Assembly (NCBI GenBank): GCA_017630975.1 | Contig: JAGBUF010000237.1 | Span: 1-15,309, forward strand | Direction of reading: 5' to 3' | Length of the DNA: 15,309 nt | Source: Paraprevotella sp. | GTDB taxonomy: Bacteria > Bacteroidota > Bacteroidia > Bacteroidales > Bacteroidaceae | Shown here: one piece after another, positions 1-8,086 of the stretch | How positions within the stretch are numbered: the first letter of the stretch is position 1 | How the letters are laid out: the number at the start of each line of letters is the position of its first letter | The notes under the pieces: model-generated | Database searches by the model: none | What the model was told of the DNA's origin: nothing | The model's input: only the letters and a program-made list of their open reading frames with translations | Position numbers and translations under genes: made by a program

Positions 1-2
1 AA

Positions 3-797
3 GACAAGATGATTAGAAAACCCAGTTGGCTTTTTTACACCGGTAAAACCGGCGATTTCAAACGAAATACATTCCATACTGCATACTATTTGGACCAACA
101 TGAGGTGACCCGATGGTTTCCCAAAAACCTTAGATGGAATTTCTGTCCGGGCGACGTTTACTTCACCCCTGAAACACCCACCATTGTCAAAAGCAGACTA
201 TTGGAAGGCAACAACAGCAACTCAGTCATATTGAAATTAGACAAACTGAGACACTTCATGTTTGTACACGACACCAAACCATTCCGAGATAAAAAAGACA
301 TTGCCATATTTAGAGGAAAAATTCGTCAAAGCAGGGTGCGTACGAAATTTTTAGAGATGTTTTTTACACACCCAATGTTCGATTGCGGTGTCGTAGGCAA
401 GAATGAAGGGTGCCCGGAAGAATGGATGACCGAAAAGAAAACCATACAGGAGCACCTGGATTATAAATTCATCATGGCACTGGAGGGTAATGACGTAGCT
501 TCTAATCTGAAATGGGTGATGTCCTCCAATTCGTTGGCCGTAATGACCAAACCGACTTGTGAAACATGGTTCATGGAAGGCACACTCATCCCCGACTTCC
601 ATTACGTTGAGGTCAAAGAGGATTTCTCTGATTTAGAAGAAAAATTACAATATTATATCCAACACCCGGAAAAGGCAGAAGAAATCATTCGGAATGCCCA
701 TGATTTTGTCAGACAATTTCAAGACAAGAAACGCGAAACTATCATTTCATTACTTGTATTAGACAAATATTTCCGCCTTTCAGGACAAATTAAATAA
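3..797 (+). CDS. Glycosyltransferase family 90 (CAP10-like) protein, 5' end outside window
   Basis: This looks like a CAP10/GT90 lipopolysaccharide-modifying glycosyltransferase, which would add a sugar to the LPS or lipooligosaccharide core at the cytoplasmic face of the inner membrane. Counting from the ATG at 9, the visible family signals are a PGD turn near residues 47-49, FRG at 101-103, the block around MALEGND (156-162) followed by ASNLKWVMSSNS, and a C-terminal CETWFMEG block (184-191). These are typical of the GT90 nucleotide-sugar-binding half. The frame is open upstream of the ATG to the window edge. Bacteroidales homologues, from memory, are about 50 residues longer at the N-terminus, so the true start is probably outside the window. 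A GT8 gene follows after 8 nt, so the two are probably co-transcribed. The donor and acceptor sugars cannot be read from the sequence. Confidence 0.85.
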   Translation, partial: DKMIRKPSWLFYTGKTGDFKRNTFHTAYYLDQHEVTRWFPKNLRWNFCPGDVYFTPETPTIVKSRLLEGNNSNSVILKLDKLRHFMFVHDTKPFRDKKDIAIFRGKIRQSRVRTKFLEMFFTHPMFDCGVVGKNEGCPEEWMTEKKTIQEHLDYKFIMALEGNDVASNLKWVMSSNSLAVMTKPTCETWFMEGTLIPDFHYVEVKEDFSDLEEKLQYYIQHPEKAEEIIRNAHDFVRQFQDKKRETIISLLVLDKYFRLSGQIK

Positions 798-805
798 CAG
801 AAGCT

Positions 806-1723
806 ATGATTCATGTCGCATGTAATATAGACAGCAATTACGTCAAGCACTGCGCTGTTACTTTGGTATCGCTTTTTGAAAACAATAAAGAGCCGGTATC
901 TGTACATATCTTAGCCAATGGGTTAACTGATGAAGAACAGAAAATTCTTATTCATCTTGCCGAGAAATATGACAATAAAGTATTTTTTTACGCTCCGGAC
1001 GACAATCTTCTGAAAGGGTTCACCATCAGGAAATTCAGCAAAAGAATTTCCATGGCAACATATTATCGTTGCATTTTGGCGGACATTTTACCGAAGAATA
1101 TTGACAGGCTTTTATATATTGATTGCGACATTGTCATTTTAGGTAACATATCTGATTTCTGGAACACCCCTCTTGACGGTATAGGTGTTGCCGCAGTTGA
1201 AGACATCGGATGTGGAGAAAAAGAACGTTACGAAATATTGAAATACCCCATGGAAGATTCCTATTTCAATGCCGGTGTACTCATGATCAACCTCAGATAT
1301 TGGAGAGAGCAACAAGTGGGTCGTGCTTGTATTGACTATTTCCATGACTATCCGGAAAGAATTCTTTTTAATGATCAGGATTTGCTGAACAGCATTCTGC
1401 ACAAAAGCAAAGTATTAGTCGACCTACGATGGAATGTACAGGATGGATTCTACCGAAATCCTAAAAACATAACCCAAGAATGGAAAACAAAATATGAATA
1501 TGTGCTAAAAAATCCGGTTATCCTACATTATACCAATCGTAAGCCTTGGGACTACGATAGTCAGCATCCACTAAGAGAAGAATACTTCAAATATTTGGAT
1601 ATGACACCATGGAAAGGGAATCGTCCATCCCATAGTATCTTTAACCGCTGCAAACGATTCTTCAAATTACTGCCATTCCATTTAGGAATAAGAAAAGCAA
1701 AATACGTTGACCTCTATAAATAA
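806..1723 (+). CDS. Glycosyltransferase family 8 (LPS galactosyl/glucosyltransferase-like)
   Basis: The 305-aa protein has the full layout of a GT8 retaining glycosyltransferase (RfaI/RfaJ/LgtC type). It has an N-terminal nucleotide-binding region, the metal-binding DxD in YIDCDIV (D106, D108), NAGVLMINL at 155-163, FNDQDLLN at 188-195, and the C-terminal HYTNRKPW segment (241-248), which in this family helps bind the diphosphate. A basic, hydrophobic tail (RCKRFFKLLP, about 281-290) may dock it to the inner membrane. The family transfers hexoses, usually Glc or Gal from UDP-sugars, onto LPS cores. It sits 8 nt after the GT90 gene and 4 nt before the DUF5672 gene, so it is the middle of a three-gene plus-strand LPS arm. 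The ATG at 806 is the natural start. The sugar specificity is unknown. Confidence 0.9.
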   Translation: MIHVACNIDSNYVKHCAVTLVSLFENNKEPVSVHILANGLTDEEQKILIHLAEKYDNKVFFYAPDDNLLKGFTIRKFSKRISMATYYRCILADILPKNIDRLLYIDCDIVILGNISDFWNTPLDGIGVAAVEDIGCGEKERYEILKYPMEDSYFNAGVLMINLRYWREQQVGRACIDYFHDYPERILFNDQDLLNSILHKSKVLVDLRWNVQDGFYRNPKNITQEWKTKYEYVLKNPVILHYTNRKPWDYDSQHPLREEYFKYLDMTPWKGNRPSHSIFNRCKRFFKLLPFHLGIRKAKYVDLYK

Positions 1724-1727
1724 ATTT

Positions 1728-2504
1728 ATGGAAACTGTAAAAGTCATTATACCCATCTATAAAGCATTGAAAGATTGGGAGGAACTTTCTTTGAAGAATA
1801 CCGTCAATGTATTGGAAAAGCATCCTATTGCCATCTTAAAACCAACAGATTTAGACATACCATCTATCTCCTCCCAATATCCACAACTTGAAATCATCAG
1901 TGTGACAGATGAATGGTTGGGAACTCGCAACGGCATCGCAGGATATAACAGAATGATGATGTCAAAAACATTCTATGAAATGTTCTCCGATTATGAGTAT
2001 ATCTTTATATGCCACGTTGACGCTTGGATATTTCGCGATGAGTTGTTGCAATGGTGCGAAAAAGGGTTTGACATTATAGCAGCCCCATGGCCATTACGCC
2101 CCCGATACACTTATTTCCCAATGAAACAGTTTCTTTGGTTGCGCAAGCATCTGCTGGGACGTAACAAGAACTTGCGTTCCGACATGTTCGGGCGCATCGG
2201 GAATGGGGGAATTTGTATTCGTAAAGTTGCATCATTCAGTAACGCCTGCGATAAATATGCAAAGGAAATAGAATATTATTGGTCCAAAAAAGGAGAAGAC
2301 TTGTACAATGAGGACTTGTTTTGGGCATTGGAACCAAAAGATTTCAAATACCCCTCTGTAGAGACAGCCCTTCAGTTTGCATTTGACTTGAAGCCACGCT
2401 TATGTTTTCAATTGAATCATCAACAACTTCCCATGGGTTGTCATGGTTTTCAGCACAAGAGTAGAATTGAATTTTGGAAGAAATATATTCCGATTACATT
2501 ATAA
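1728..2504 (+). CDS. DUF5672 family protein, probable LPS-locus glycosyltransferase
   Basis: I recognise this 258-aa protein as DUF5672-like. It has an early VKVIIPIYK strand (residues 5-12), CHVDAWIF (95-102), which resembles a degenerate DxD metal site, AAPWPL (118-123), GNGGICIR (158-165), NEDLFWAL (194-201) and LPMGCHGF (234-241). The order of these blocks resembles a GT-A glycosyltransferase fold, and members are usually found in glycan loci. A transferase role is therefore an inference; I know of no defined reaction. The ATG at 1728 is preferred over an upstream TTG at 1707, because the TTG would overlap the GT8 gene and the VKVIIPIYK strand begins right after the ATG. It is the last gene of the plus-strand arm and ends 14 nt before the convergent minus-strand operon. 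Confidence 0.8.
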   Translation: METVKVIIPIYKALKDWEELSLKNTVNVLEKHPIAILKPTDLDIPSISSQYPQLEIISVTDEWLGTRNGIAGYNRMMMSKTFYEMFSDYEYIFICHVDAWIFRDELLQWCEKGFDIIAAPWPLRPRYTYFPMKQFLWLRKHLLGRNKNLRSDMFGRIGNGGICIRKVASFSNACDKYAKEIEYYWSKKGEDLYNEDLFWALEPKDFKYPSVETALQFAFDLKPRLCFQLNHQQLPMGCHGFQHKSRIEFWKKYIPITL

Positions 2505-2525
2505 AAGTAACAATAACCTTATAAT
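2498..2525. terminator. Inverted repeat shared by two convergent operon ends
   Basis: A perfect 7-bp inverted repeat (ATTATAA at 2498-2504, TTATAAT at 2519-2525) spans the 14-nt gap between the DUF5672 gene and the convergent GT2 gene, and each arm contains the stop codon of one gene. It could act as a weak bidirectional terminator. The arms are all A/T and there is no proper T-tract, so support is modest. Confidence 0.3.
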
Positions 2526-3499
2526 CGGTCTCTTTTAGCTGTCAGCAACCACGGACAGAAAAGTCTCAATATCTGATTCCGACGCTCAAGGTAAAAATCA
2601 GCGATGGTGCATTGTAGAATCTCTTCAATATATTCAAGGATTTCCTGTTCTACATTAGTGTCTAAAGCCATCCGTTTTAACTTACGGTACAACAGACCTC
2701 TACGCAAACGTTTCTTATATATAGGTAAAGAGGATAATTTACTCTCCATTATAGAAAGAATCTGAGCATCTTCCTTTACTCCTTCTCCCAAACGCCTTGA
2801 AGCAACTGTCGCCTTCGCTGTATGTTGACGGAAGTAATTCAGAATACGATAAACTTCCACCACTTTCCCTTGCATTGACAATTCAGACCAAAACAGCCAA
2901 TCACCGCAATATCTCATTTGGATAAATGGAGAATCCATTAAATTCAGTGCATATTCTCTACGGAACAATACTGCACTTGCGTTGATAATATAATTTTTCC
3001 AATAAAGATTATGAACAACATAATCTACGCCCGAAAAAGAAGCTATTCCTTTTTTGGAACGGCTTCCCCAATGATTCACATCCTTGCGACTGACATTTCC
3101 CTCTGCATCGAACAAATAAGAACCTACATAACAAATGGCAGTATCCTTCTCCTTTTCTGCATATCGCACACATGTTTCTAAAAAGTCCGGTTCCGCACAA
3201 TCATCCGCTTCAGCTATCCATACATATTTCCCCTTCGCCAAGCGGATTCCTTTCATCCATTGTTGAAAAGGACTGCCGGTGTTCTTCTCATTGTACTCAA
3301 TGTGCGTTACATGGATATTCTTGTGATAACGTTCCAACACCTCACTACTATTGTCTGTTGATGCATCATCCAATAGAATCAGTTCAAAATTCGTGAATGT
3401 TTGATTCAAAATGGATGTTATCCGTTGTTCCAAATACCTTGCATAATTATAATTAGGTACGACAACACTAACTAAAGGAGTAGAATCTGATTTCCCCAT
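2519..3499 (-). CDS. Family 2 glycosyltransferase (GT-A)
   Basis: This 326-aa protein is a standard inverting GT2 enzyme. The N-terminal VSVVVPNYNYARYLEQRI (residues 10-27) is the classic GT2 opening, LLDDASTDNS (42-51) is the nucleotide-binding segment, and the metal site is EADD at 97-100, followed by CAEPDF. The C-terminal third is rich in basic and aromatic residues (for example KKRLRRGLLYRKLKRM) and may bind the membrane surface. It would add one sugar to the growing LPS core or O-unit; donor and acceptor are not predictable. It is the last gene of the six-gene minus-strand operon, 11 nt after the galactofuranosyl-type GT2. The ATG at 3499 lies just before the conserved opening and fits the usual length of about 300-330 aa. 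Confidence 0.9.
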   Translation of the reverse strand: MGKSDSTPLVSVVVPNYNYARYLEQRITSILNQTFTNFELILLDDASTDNSSEVLERYHKNIHVTHIEYNEKNTGSPFQQWMKGIRLAKGKYVWIAEADDCAEPDFLETCVRYAEKEKDTAICYVGSYLFDAEGNVSRKDVNHWGSRSKKGIASFSGVDYVVHNLYWKNYIINASAVLFRREYALNLMDSPFIQMRYCGDWLFWSELSMQGKVVEVYRILNYFRQHTAKATVASRRLGEGVKEDAQILSIMESKLSSLPIYKKRLRRGLLYRKLKRMALDTNVEQEILEYIEEILQCTIADFYLERRNQILRLFCPWLLTAKRDRL

Positions 3500-3510
3500 T
3501 GCTTACCATT

Positions 3511-4407
3511 TTACATTTTCCCCAGACGTTCAACCAGACCATCTTGATATGCTCTCCATAATTTACCAACATCACTCCACTGATATGCCGACGAGAATGG
3601 TGCCGTCACAGTTGCAATCAACATCAATCCTATTACTGCATTGAATCCACGTAAATATCTAACAGCAAAGTTTTTGCCATAATGATGGCTCAAATAAGTG
3701 GAGTTACGAATCTGATAGAAACGTTTCCATTTCTTTTTCTTATTCCGTTCCGCCCAAGTGTCATTAGAAAAGAATTTCTCCTTATCCATTAAGGCTGTGG
3801 GGATGTATAATATCTTGAAACCTGCATTGATGGCACGCAAACAATAATCGGTATCATCACAGAAAATAAACAAATCCTTATTCGGAAGACCTATTTCTTC
3901 CACCACCTCTCTCTTGATGAACAATCCCTCAAAAGCGGTCCCAGCTATTTCGGTTGGAGCATCAACCTGCATCTTTGACAAACGACCTTGATACATGGAC
4001 GAAAAAGGATTTGTCAGATTGTACGACAAGAAGTCGTTGGTGAAAATATGTCCTTCCATCAATCGACGCGGAGCCAAGATGCCTACTTGCGTACGAGTTG
4101 TATATGGCAACAGATGCTCCATACAGTTCTCGCGAGGAAATACATCATCATCCATACACCAAATCCAGTCAGCCCCTGCATGATATGCCTCTTGAATTCC
4201 TACATAGAACCCACCTGAACCACCTACATTAGCCTGATGAATCACCTGAAGATCCGTTTGTTCAGAAAGCCATTCGTACGTACCATCAGTGCTGCCGTTG
4301 TTCACCACAATAATAGAATGGACAGGTTCATTCCGTCTCAAACACTGCAAATTTTTCTTCAACAAGTCCAATCGATTGTAGGTGACTACAACTGCTATAA
4401 TTTTCAT
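3511..4407 (-). CDS. GlfT-like GT2, probable galactofuranosyl- or rhamnosyltransferase
   Basis: The 298-aa protein matches the GT2 subgroup that includes rhamnosyltransferases and the galactofuranosyltransferases GlfT1/GlfT2. It opens with IIAVVVTYNRLDLL (residues 3-16), has NNGSTDGTYEWL (36-47), a glycine-rich NVGGSGGFYVG (60-70), the metal-binding triple Asp in WCMDDDVFP (83-91), and the late CDDTDYCLRA block (183-192). The Asp/His-type catalytic base is probably in one of these last segments. A YQIRNSTY motif (231-238) and a hydrophobic stretch near 255-272 follow, suggesting membrane association. Because glf, which makes UDP-galactofuranose, is in the same operon, Galf is the most economical donor; this is an inference from context. 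It lies 17 nt after the kinase gene. Confidence 0.85.
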   Translation of the reverse strand: MKIIAVVVTYNRLDLLKKNLQCLRRNEPVHSIIVVNNGSTDGTYEWLSEQTDLQVIHQANVGGSGGFYVGIQEAYHAGADWIWCMDDDVFPRENCMEHLLPYTTRTQVGILAPRRLMEGHIFTNDFLSYNLTNPFSSMYQGRLSKMQVDAPTEIAGTAFEGLFIKREVVEEIGLPNKDLFIFCDDTDYCLRAINAGFKILYIPTALMDKEKFFSNDTWAERNKKKKWKRFYQIRNSTYLSHHYGKNFAVRYLRGFNAVIGLMLIATVTAPFSSAYQWSDVGKLWRAYQDGLVERLGKM

Positions 4408-4424
4408 GTTTTTTGTTTTGACTA

Positions 4425-5177
4425 TTAATAAAGTCCGTTGATTTTTCCTGGTTGGCTACTGCGATAAGTCCTCAGCAATTGATAGCATTCTTCCACATCA
4501 AAACCTCTTGCTTTTGCGTATTCTTCCGCAATCAACCGATGCATGTGAGGAGTAGCCGGTAAACGCTCCATATTCTTGCATCCCGCCCTCAAATCCAATG
4601 GCCCTACATCCATACGGTTCAAATCGACTATGTCTATTTTTATTCCGCTATCTGTCTTCAAAAATAGGATATTTCCTCTTCCATAATCTTTATGAGCATA
4701 TCCATGATGATGCAATTTGGCAGTGACACGCCCCACTTCACGCAACACTTCGTCAGCATAATCAAAGTCTTGATAAAACAAATCGTTATATACATGAAGA
4801 CACTCCGAGGCCAATGTCACATAATAACTTCTATCAAACAACAAACCTCTACGGACATTCAAATACCCCACAGGAAAAGGAGTGCCAACACCGATTTCTA
4901 TGTATTTCATCGCATGTTCATACGAACGCTTGGCTTTTGAAGGACGGAAAATGCCATACACAAAACGATTGATGATATTGGGACGACGGAAAGATTTCAC
5001 CACCATGTCCACACCATTCACCGTAAATTTCCGCAATTCGTTGCGACCCTTGTAGACCACCTCACCCTCACCCGATGCAAAACGCTCGGGAAGTGAGTGC
5101 ATAAAAGATTCCAATCCTTTATAATCAGGATGGAGCACTAAGGTCCTATGAGCCAATATTTTTTGAAGAAGATTCAT
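4425..5177 (-). CDS. Lipopolysaccharide kinase, InaA/WaaP/KdkA-like
   Basis: The 250-aa protein has a small protein-kinase-like fold of the lipopolysaccharide kinase (InaA) family. Visible kinase landmarks are the ATP-anchoring Lys in MVVKSF (K61), a catalytic loop HKDYGRGN (162-169, with D164 and N169 as likely catalytic base and metal ligand), and the metal-binding DLNR (D185) in the place of the usual DFG. WaaP, KdkA and InaA relatives phosphorylate heptose or Kdo in the LPS inner core, and Bacteroides cores are thought to begin with a phosphorylated Kdo, so a Kdo kinase role is the best guess. The position among LPS genes supports this. The start ATG at 5177 is 6 nt after the previous gene's stop. 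A protein-kinase role is less likely because of the context. Confidence 0.8.
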   Translation of the reverse strand: MNLLQKILAHRTLVLHPDYKGLESFMHSLPERFASGEGEVVYKGRNELRKFTVNGVDMVVKSFRRPNIINRFVYGIFRPSKAKRSYEHAMKYIEIGVGTPFPVGYLNVRRGLLFDRSYYVTLASECLHVYNDLFYQDFDYADEVLREVGRVTAKLHHHGYAHKDYGRGNILFLKTDSGIKIDIVDLNRMDVGPLDLRAGCKNMERLPATPHMHRLIAEEYAKARGFDVEECYQLLRTYRSSQPGKINGLY

Positions 5178-5183
5178 GGGGCA

Positions 5184-5912
5184 TTATATTTTGTCCAAAC
5201 CCTTTGTATACTTCAACCAATAGTATTTTAACGGGTTCTTATATTTCAGTTGTTTCCACGGGCGACTGCCATGAGGTTTATGCAATACCGGCAACATCGT
5301 GAACAGATAATTCTTGAATCCCAATTTCAGGGCCGCATGCGATATGGTGACATCAAACCAATTCTTCTCAGCATCCAACTGCATGAAATCAAATTTTTTC
5401 AAGAATCCGGGAGTCAATAAAGAACAACAAAAACTACAATGTTTTTTCACAGCATACACCTGTTGCTCTCTCCCTTTTGCATACTTGTAAGGATAGTTTA
5501 CCTGACCGCCCTCGTCTATAGTAACAGCCGCTGCAATCGCACATTCCGGACACATCATTGCTCCATAATAGAGTCCTTGCAAGGTATTTTTCTGTACCAC
5601 GACATCAGACTCCACAATCAACAGACCATAGTCCTCGGCTATCGCTTCTTTTTGCGTAGTCTGCAATACCAAAAGATAATTGGGCGAAGGATGAGTCGTC
5701 ATGTCAGAAAGGTTGACCAACTTGAATCCCATCTCTTTTGATGCCTGTTCCAACCGTCGGGTGTTCTCCGGCGTACTGAAATCATTATATATTGTATAAG
5801 TATATGGAACAGCAATATCAGATGAAAGTATCGCTTTGACTGTTTCTAATGTAGAATCAATGGAATCCTTAACCGGAGTAATGATATGCAAACCCTTCAT
5901 ATTCCTATTCAT
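5184..5912 (-). CDS. GT-A fold family 2-like glycosyltransferase
   Basis: The 242-aa protein begins with LHIITPVKDSIDSTLETV (residues 8-25), a GT2-like strand-helix opening. It then has YNDFSTPENT (42-51), the usual Asp-containing nucleotide site, and VESDVVV (100-106), where ESD takes the place of the DxD metal motif. A cysteine-rich KKHCSFCCSLL segment (C159, C162, C163) follows, then NWFDVTISHAALKLGFK (184-200), a normal acceptor-side block of GT2 enzymes. It most likely transfers one sugar in the same LPS pathway as its neighbours. The ATG at 5912 lies 3 nt after the glf stop; a second ATG at 5900 is a possible alternative and would shorten the protein by four residues. Donor and acceptor are unknown. 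Confidence 0.8.
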   Translation of the reverse strand: MNRNMKGLHIITPVKDSIDSTLETVKAILSSDIAVPYTYTIYNDFSTPENTRRLEQASKEMGFKLVNLSDMTTHPSPNYLLVLQTTQKEAIAEDYGLLIVESDVVVQKNTLQGLYYGAMMCPECAIAAAVTIDEGGQVNYPYKYAKGREQQVYAVKKHCSFCCSLLTPGFLKKFDFMQLDAEKNWFDVTISHAALKLGFKNYLFTMLPVLHKPHGSRPWKQLKYKNPLKYYWLKYTKGLDKI

Positions 5913-5915
5913 TTA

Positions 5916-7025
5916 TCAATCAAAAAACTCTTTTTGGCAGAGTTCCAGTGCGGCAGCCACCGTATCGTCCATATCCGCATAAGTATACCTACCCAAGCGC
6001 CCTCCAAACAGCACTTTTTGCTGCTGATTAGCCAATTGAATATAATCATGGAAAATTTTTGAATTCTTCTCATCGTTTACCGGATAGTAAGGTTCTTTCC
6101 CCTTTTCAAACGAATCCGGATATTCATAAGTTACTATAGTAGATGGACTGGAAATGCCCTCAAAATGTTTATGTTCGATAGCACGGGTATACGGCACAGT
6201 GGCTTCCGTAAAATTGATTACTGCATTACCTTGATAATCCTCTACATCGTATTCTTTATGTTCGAATCGCAAACTACGATATTCCAACTGTCCGCACTGA
6301 TAATTATAAAATTCATCTATACATCCTGTAAACAGAATTTTGTCGGCTACTGCGTCCCATTTCTCTCTGTCTACAAAATAATCCTCTTCCAAACGAACCT
6401 CTACTCCATCCAGCAAACGATCAATCAAAACATTGTAACCACCCTTTGGAATACCTTGATATGCATCGTTGAAATAATTATTGTCATAGACAAAACGGAA
6501 TGGTACCCGCTTGATGATAAAAGCAGGAAGTTCTGTAGCCGACCGCCCCCATTGTTTCTCTGTATAACCTTTAATCAACCGTTTATATATATCCTCTCCG
6601 CAAAGTTACAATGCTTGTTCCTCCAGATTTGCAGGTTCTTGGATAGGGGCATATGACGCTCTTTGTACGGATATCTTTTCTTTAGCTTCCTCAGGGGTCT
6701 TCACGCCCCACAACTGATAGAATGTATTCATATTGAAGGGTAAGTTATACAAACGCCCCTCATAATTTGCCAATGGAGAATTCGTAAACCGATTAAACTC
6801 TACAAGACGATTCACATAATCCCAAACCTCTTTGTTGTCCGTATGAAATATATGGGCACCATACTGATGCACACGAATACCATTAACCTCAGCACAATAT
6901 ATATTTCCACCCTTATGCGACCGTTTATCTATTACTAAACAACGCTTACCCGCCTTCTTGGCTTCGTGGGCAAAAACTGCACCAAACAAACCGGCACCTA
7001 CTATCAAATAATCATATGTAGCCAT
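5916..7025 (-). pseudogene. glf: UDP-galactopyranose mutase interrupted by one in-frame stop
   Basis: glf encodes the flavoenzyme that converts UDP-galactopyranose to UDP-galactofuranose, the donor for Galf residues in LPS. From the ATG at 7025 the frame would give 369 aa, the normal length. It has the FAD-binding YLIVGAGLFG (residues 6-15), VIDKRSHKGGNIY (residues 31-43), GYTEKQWGR (153-161), LPAFIIKRVPFRF with active-site Arg, and the C-terminal GGRLGRYTYADMDD FAD/substrate block (341-354). Codon 140 is TAA at 6608-6606, between EEQAL and LCGEDIY, where relatives usually have Ser. Everything else is in one frame and well conserved, so a single base change separates it from an intact gene. 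As written, the product would be a 139-aa N-terminal fragment without the catalytic half. The natural stop is TGA. A sequencing error is a strong alternative. Confidence 0.85.
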
Positions 7026-7029
7026 TCCC

Positions 7030-7977
7030 TTACGACTTTTTGCTATGTTTTGCCTTCCATTCCAACCACTGTTCCTTGGTTCTTTTCCAACGCTTGTGCG
7101 TCCACAACCAATATTGTGGTGCCCGCTGAATAGTGTCTTCAAGCATCTGCATGAACCGCTCCGTCATAGGATATTCTGTTTGCCCTTCTGTATCTTCATT
7201 CTCCATTGGAACAAAAGTACATTCATAATATCCTCTTCGCGGTCTTTTGATATCAGCATAATAATATTTCACATTCAAGCGCTTCCCCATCTGTTCTCCT
7301 CCAGTAAAAACAGGCGTTTCCGGATGGTTCAAAAACGGCATAAACAGATACATGCTCTCGAATTTGGGCAATTGATCTGAAATAAACCCGACGATGGTAG
7401 GACGCTTCTCTTTATTTAGTTGAATCACCCTGCGTAACGTATTCTTCATCGAAACGCATTCTCCTCCGAATCGGCCTCGCAAACGCAAGAAGAAACGATC
7501 CATTGCCTTATTGTACAACGGATGATAAATCTGAGCGATGAGAATTTCAGAGTTGACGGCATTTGGAAGGGATGCCATCCACTCCCAATTGCAATAATGC
7601 CCCAAATAAATGAATACAAAATTACATTCTTCGTCCAAAAGATGTTTTTCCATCTCCTCTACCCCTTTGAACTGCATATGCTTCTGCATAGTCTTAACTG
7701 AAGCAGAGGTCATTTTTATTGTTTCAACAATATAATCACAAAAATAGTGATAGAAACCCTTCTCCAAACGAACGATTTCTTGTATACTTTTTTGAGGGAA
7801 ACACTGCTGAAGATTGTCACGAACCACTTTCCGACGGTAACCTACAACATAATACGTCAACAAGAATAAACCGTCAGACAAAAAGTACAATAGCCAAAAC
7901 GGGAACCAGGCTATAAAACGACAAAATCCAAGTACGATATAAAACAATAGATTTTCTCTGAACTTTTTATTTTCCAT
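7030..7977 (-). CDS. Lipid A biosynthesis acyltransferase (LpxL/HtrB family)
   Basis: The 315-aa protein belongs to the LpxL/LpxM (HtrB) late lipid A acyltransferase family, which moves an acyl chain from acyl-ACP to a lipid A precursor at the inner membrane. It has an N-terminal hydrophobic anchor with paired aromatic stretches (about residues 11-44), the catalytic HX4E motif in GHYCNWEW (H127, E132), GFISDQLP (197-204) and the late PQYWLWTHKRWK block (287-298), all typical of the family. It is the first gene of the minus-strand operon, 4 nt before glf, with a matching promoter upstream at 8034-8064. Which hydroxyl of lipid A it acylates, and with which chain, cannot be told. Some Bacteroidales relatives may instead make ornithine or glycine lipids, so the lipid A assignment relies partly on context. 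Confidence 0.85.
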   Translation of the reverse strand: MENKKFRENLLFYIVLGFCRFIAWFPFWLLYFLSDGLFLLTYYVVGYRRKVVRDNLQQCFPQKSIQEIVRLEKGFYHYFCDYIVETIKMTSASVKTMQKHMQFKGVEEMEKHLLDEECNFVFIYLGHYCNWEWMASLPNAVNSEILIAQIYHPLYNKAMDRFFLRLRGRFGGECVSMKNTLRRVIQLNKEKRPTIVGFISDQLPKFESMYLFMPFLNHPETPVFTGGEQMGKRLNVKYYYADIKRPRRGYYECTFVPMENEDTEGQTEYPMTERFMQMLEDTIQRAPQYWLWTHKRWKRTKEQWLEWKAKHSKKS

Positions 7978-8011
7978 ACAACTTCCCGCTCCTCATTCTT
8001 AAATGACACAC

Positions 8012-8029
8012 ATTATTATATATAATAAT
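8012..8029. repeat. Perfect 18-bp A/T palindrome
   Basis: ATTATTATATATAATAAT reads the same on both strands. It sits between the LPS operon start and the divergent pdxB, just at the predicted transcription start of the LPS operon. A/T-only palindromes occur by chance in such DNA, so a role as an operator is only possible. Confidence 0.35.
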
Positions 8030-8033
8030 ATTG

Positions 8034-8064
8034 CAAAACTAAAGAAAGTTTTTCTAATCAGCAA
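8034..8064 (-). promoter_or_regulatory. Bacteroides-type promoter for the minus-strand LPS operon
   Basis: On the minus strand, TAGTTTTG at 8041-8034 matches the Bacteroides -7 consensus TAnnTTTG exactly. A TTG (8064-8062) precedes it by 20 nt, which fits the -33 box. Transcription would start near 8029, leaving a leader of about 50 nt before the acyltransferase ATG at 7977. No other promoter is obvious in the five tight gaps of the operon. Confidence 0.6.
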
Positions 8065-8086
8065 TAAAATCTACAATAAAACTCAC

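Noticed and set aside
3172..3396. Open frames on the opposite strand of the glycosyltransferase genes and other genes
   Set aside because: They overlap strongly conserved coding genes, have no recognisable domains and no own upstream signals.
5916..6578. C-terminal half of glf as an independent gene from a TTG at 6578
   Set aside because: It would lack the FAD-binding Rossmann segment, and the codons between the TAA and TTG encode the conserved GEDIY stretch of the mutase.
7026..7142. Longer glf start overlapping the acyltransferase gene
   Set aside because: The 39 extra residues are unlike the family and overlap the end of the upstream gene; ATG 7025 places the Rossmann motif at the normal position.
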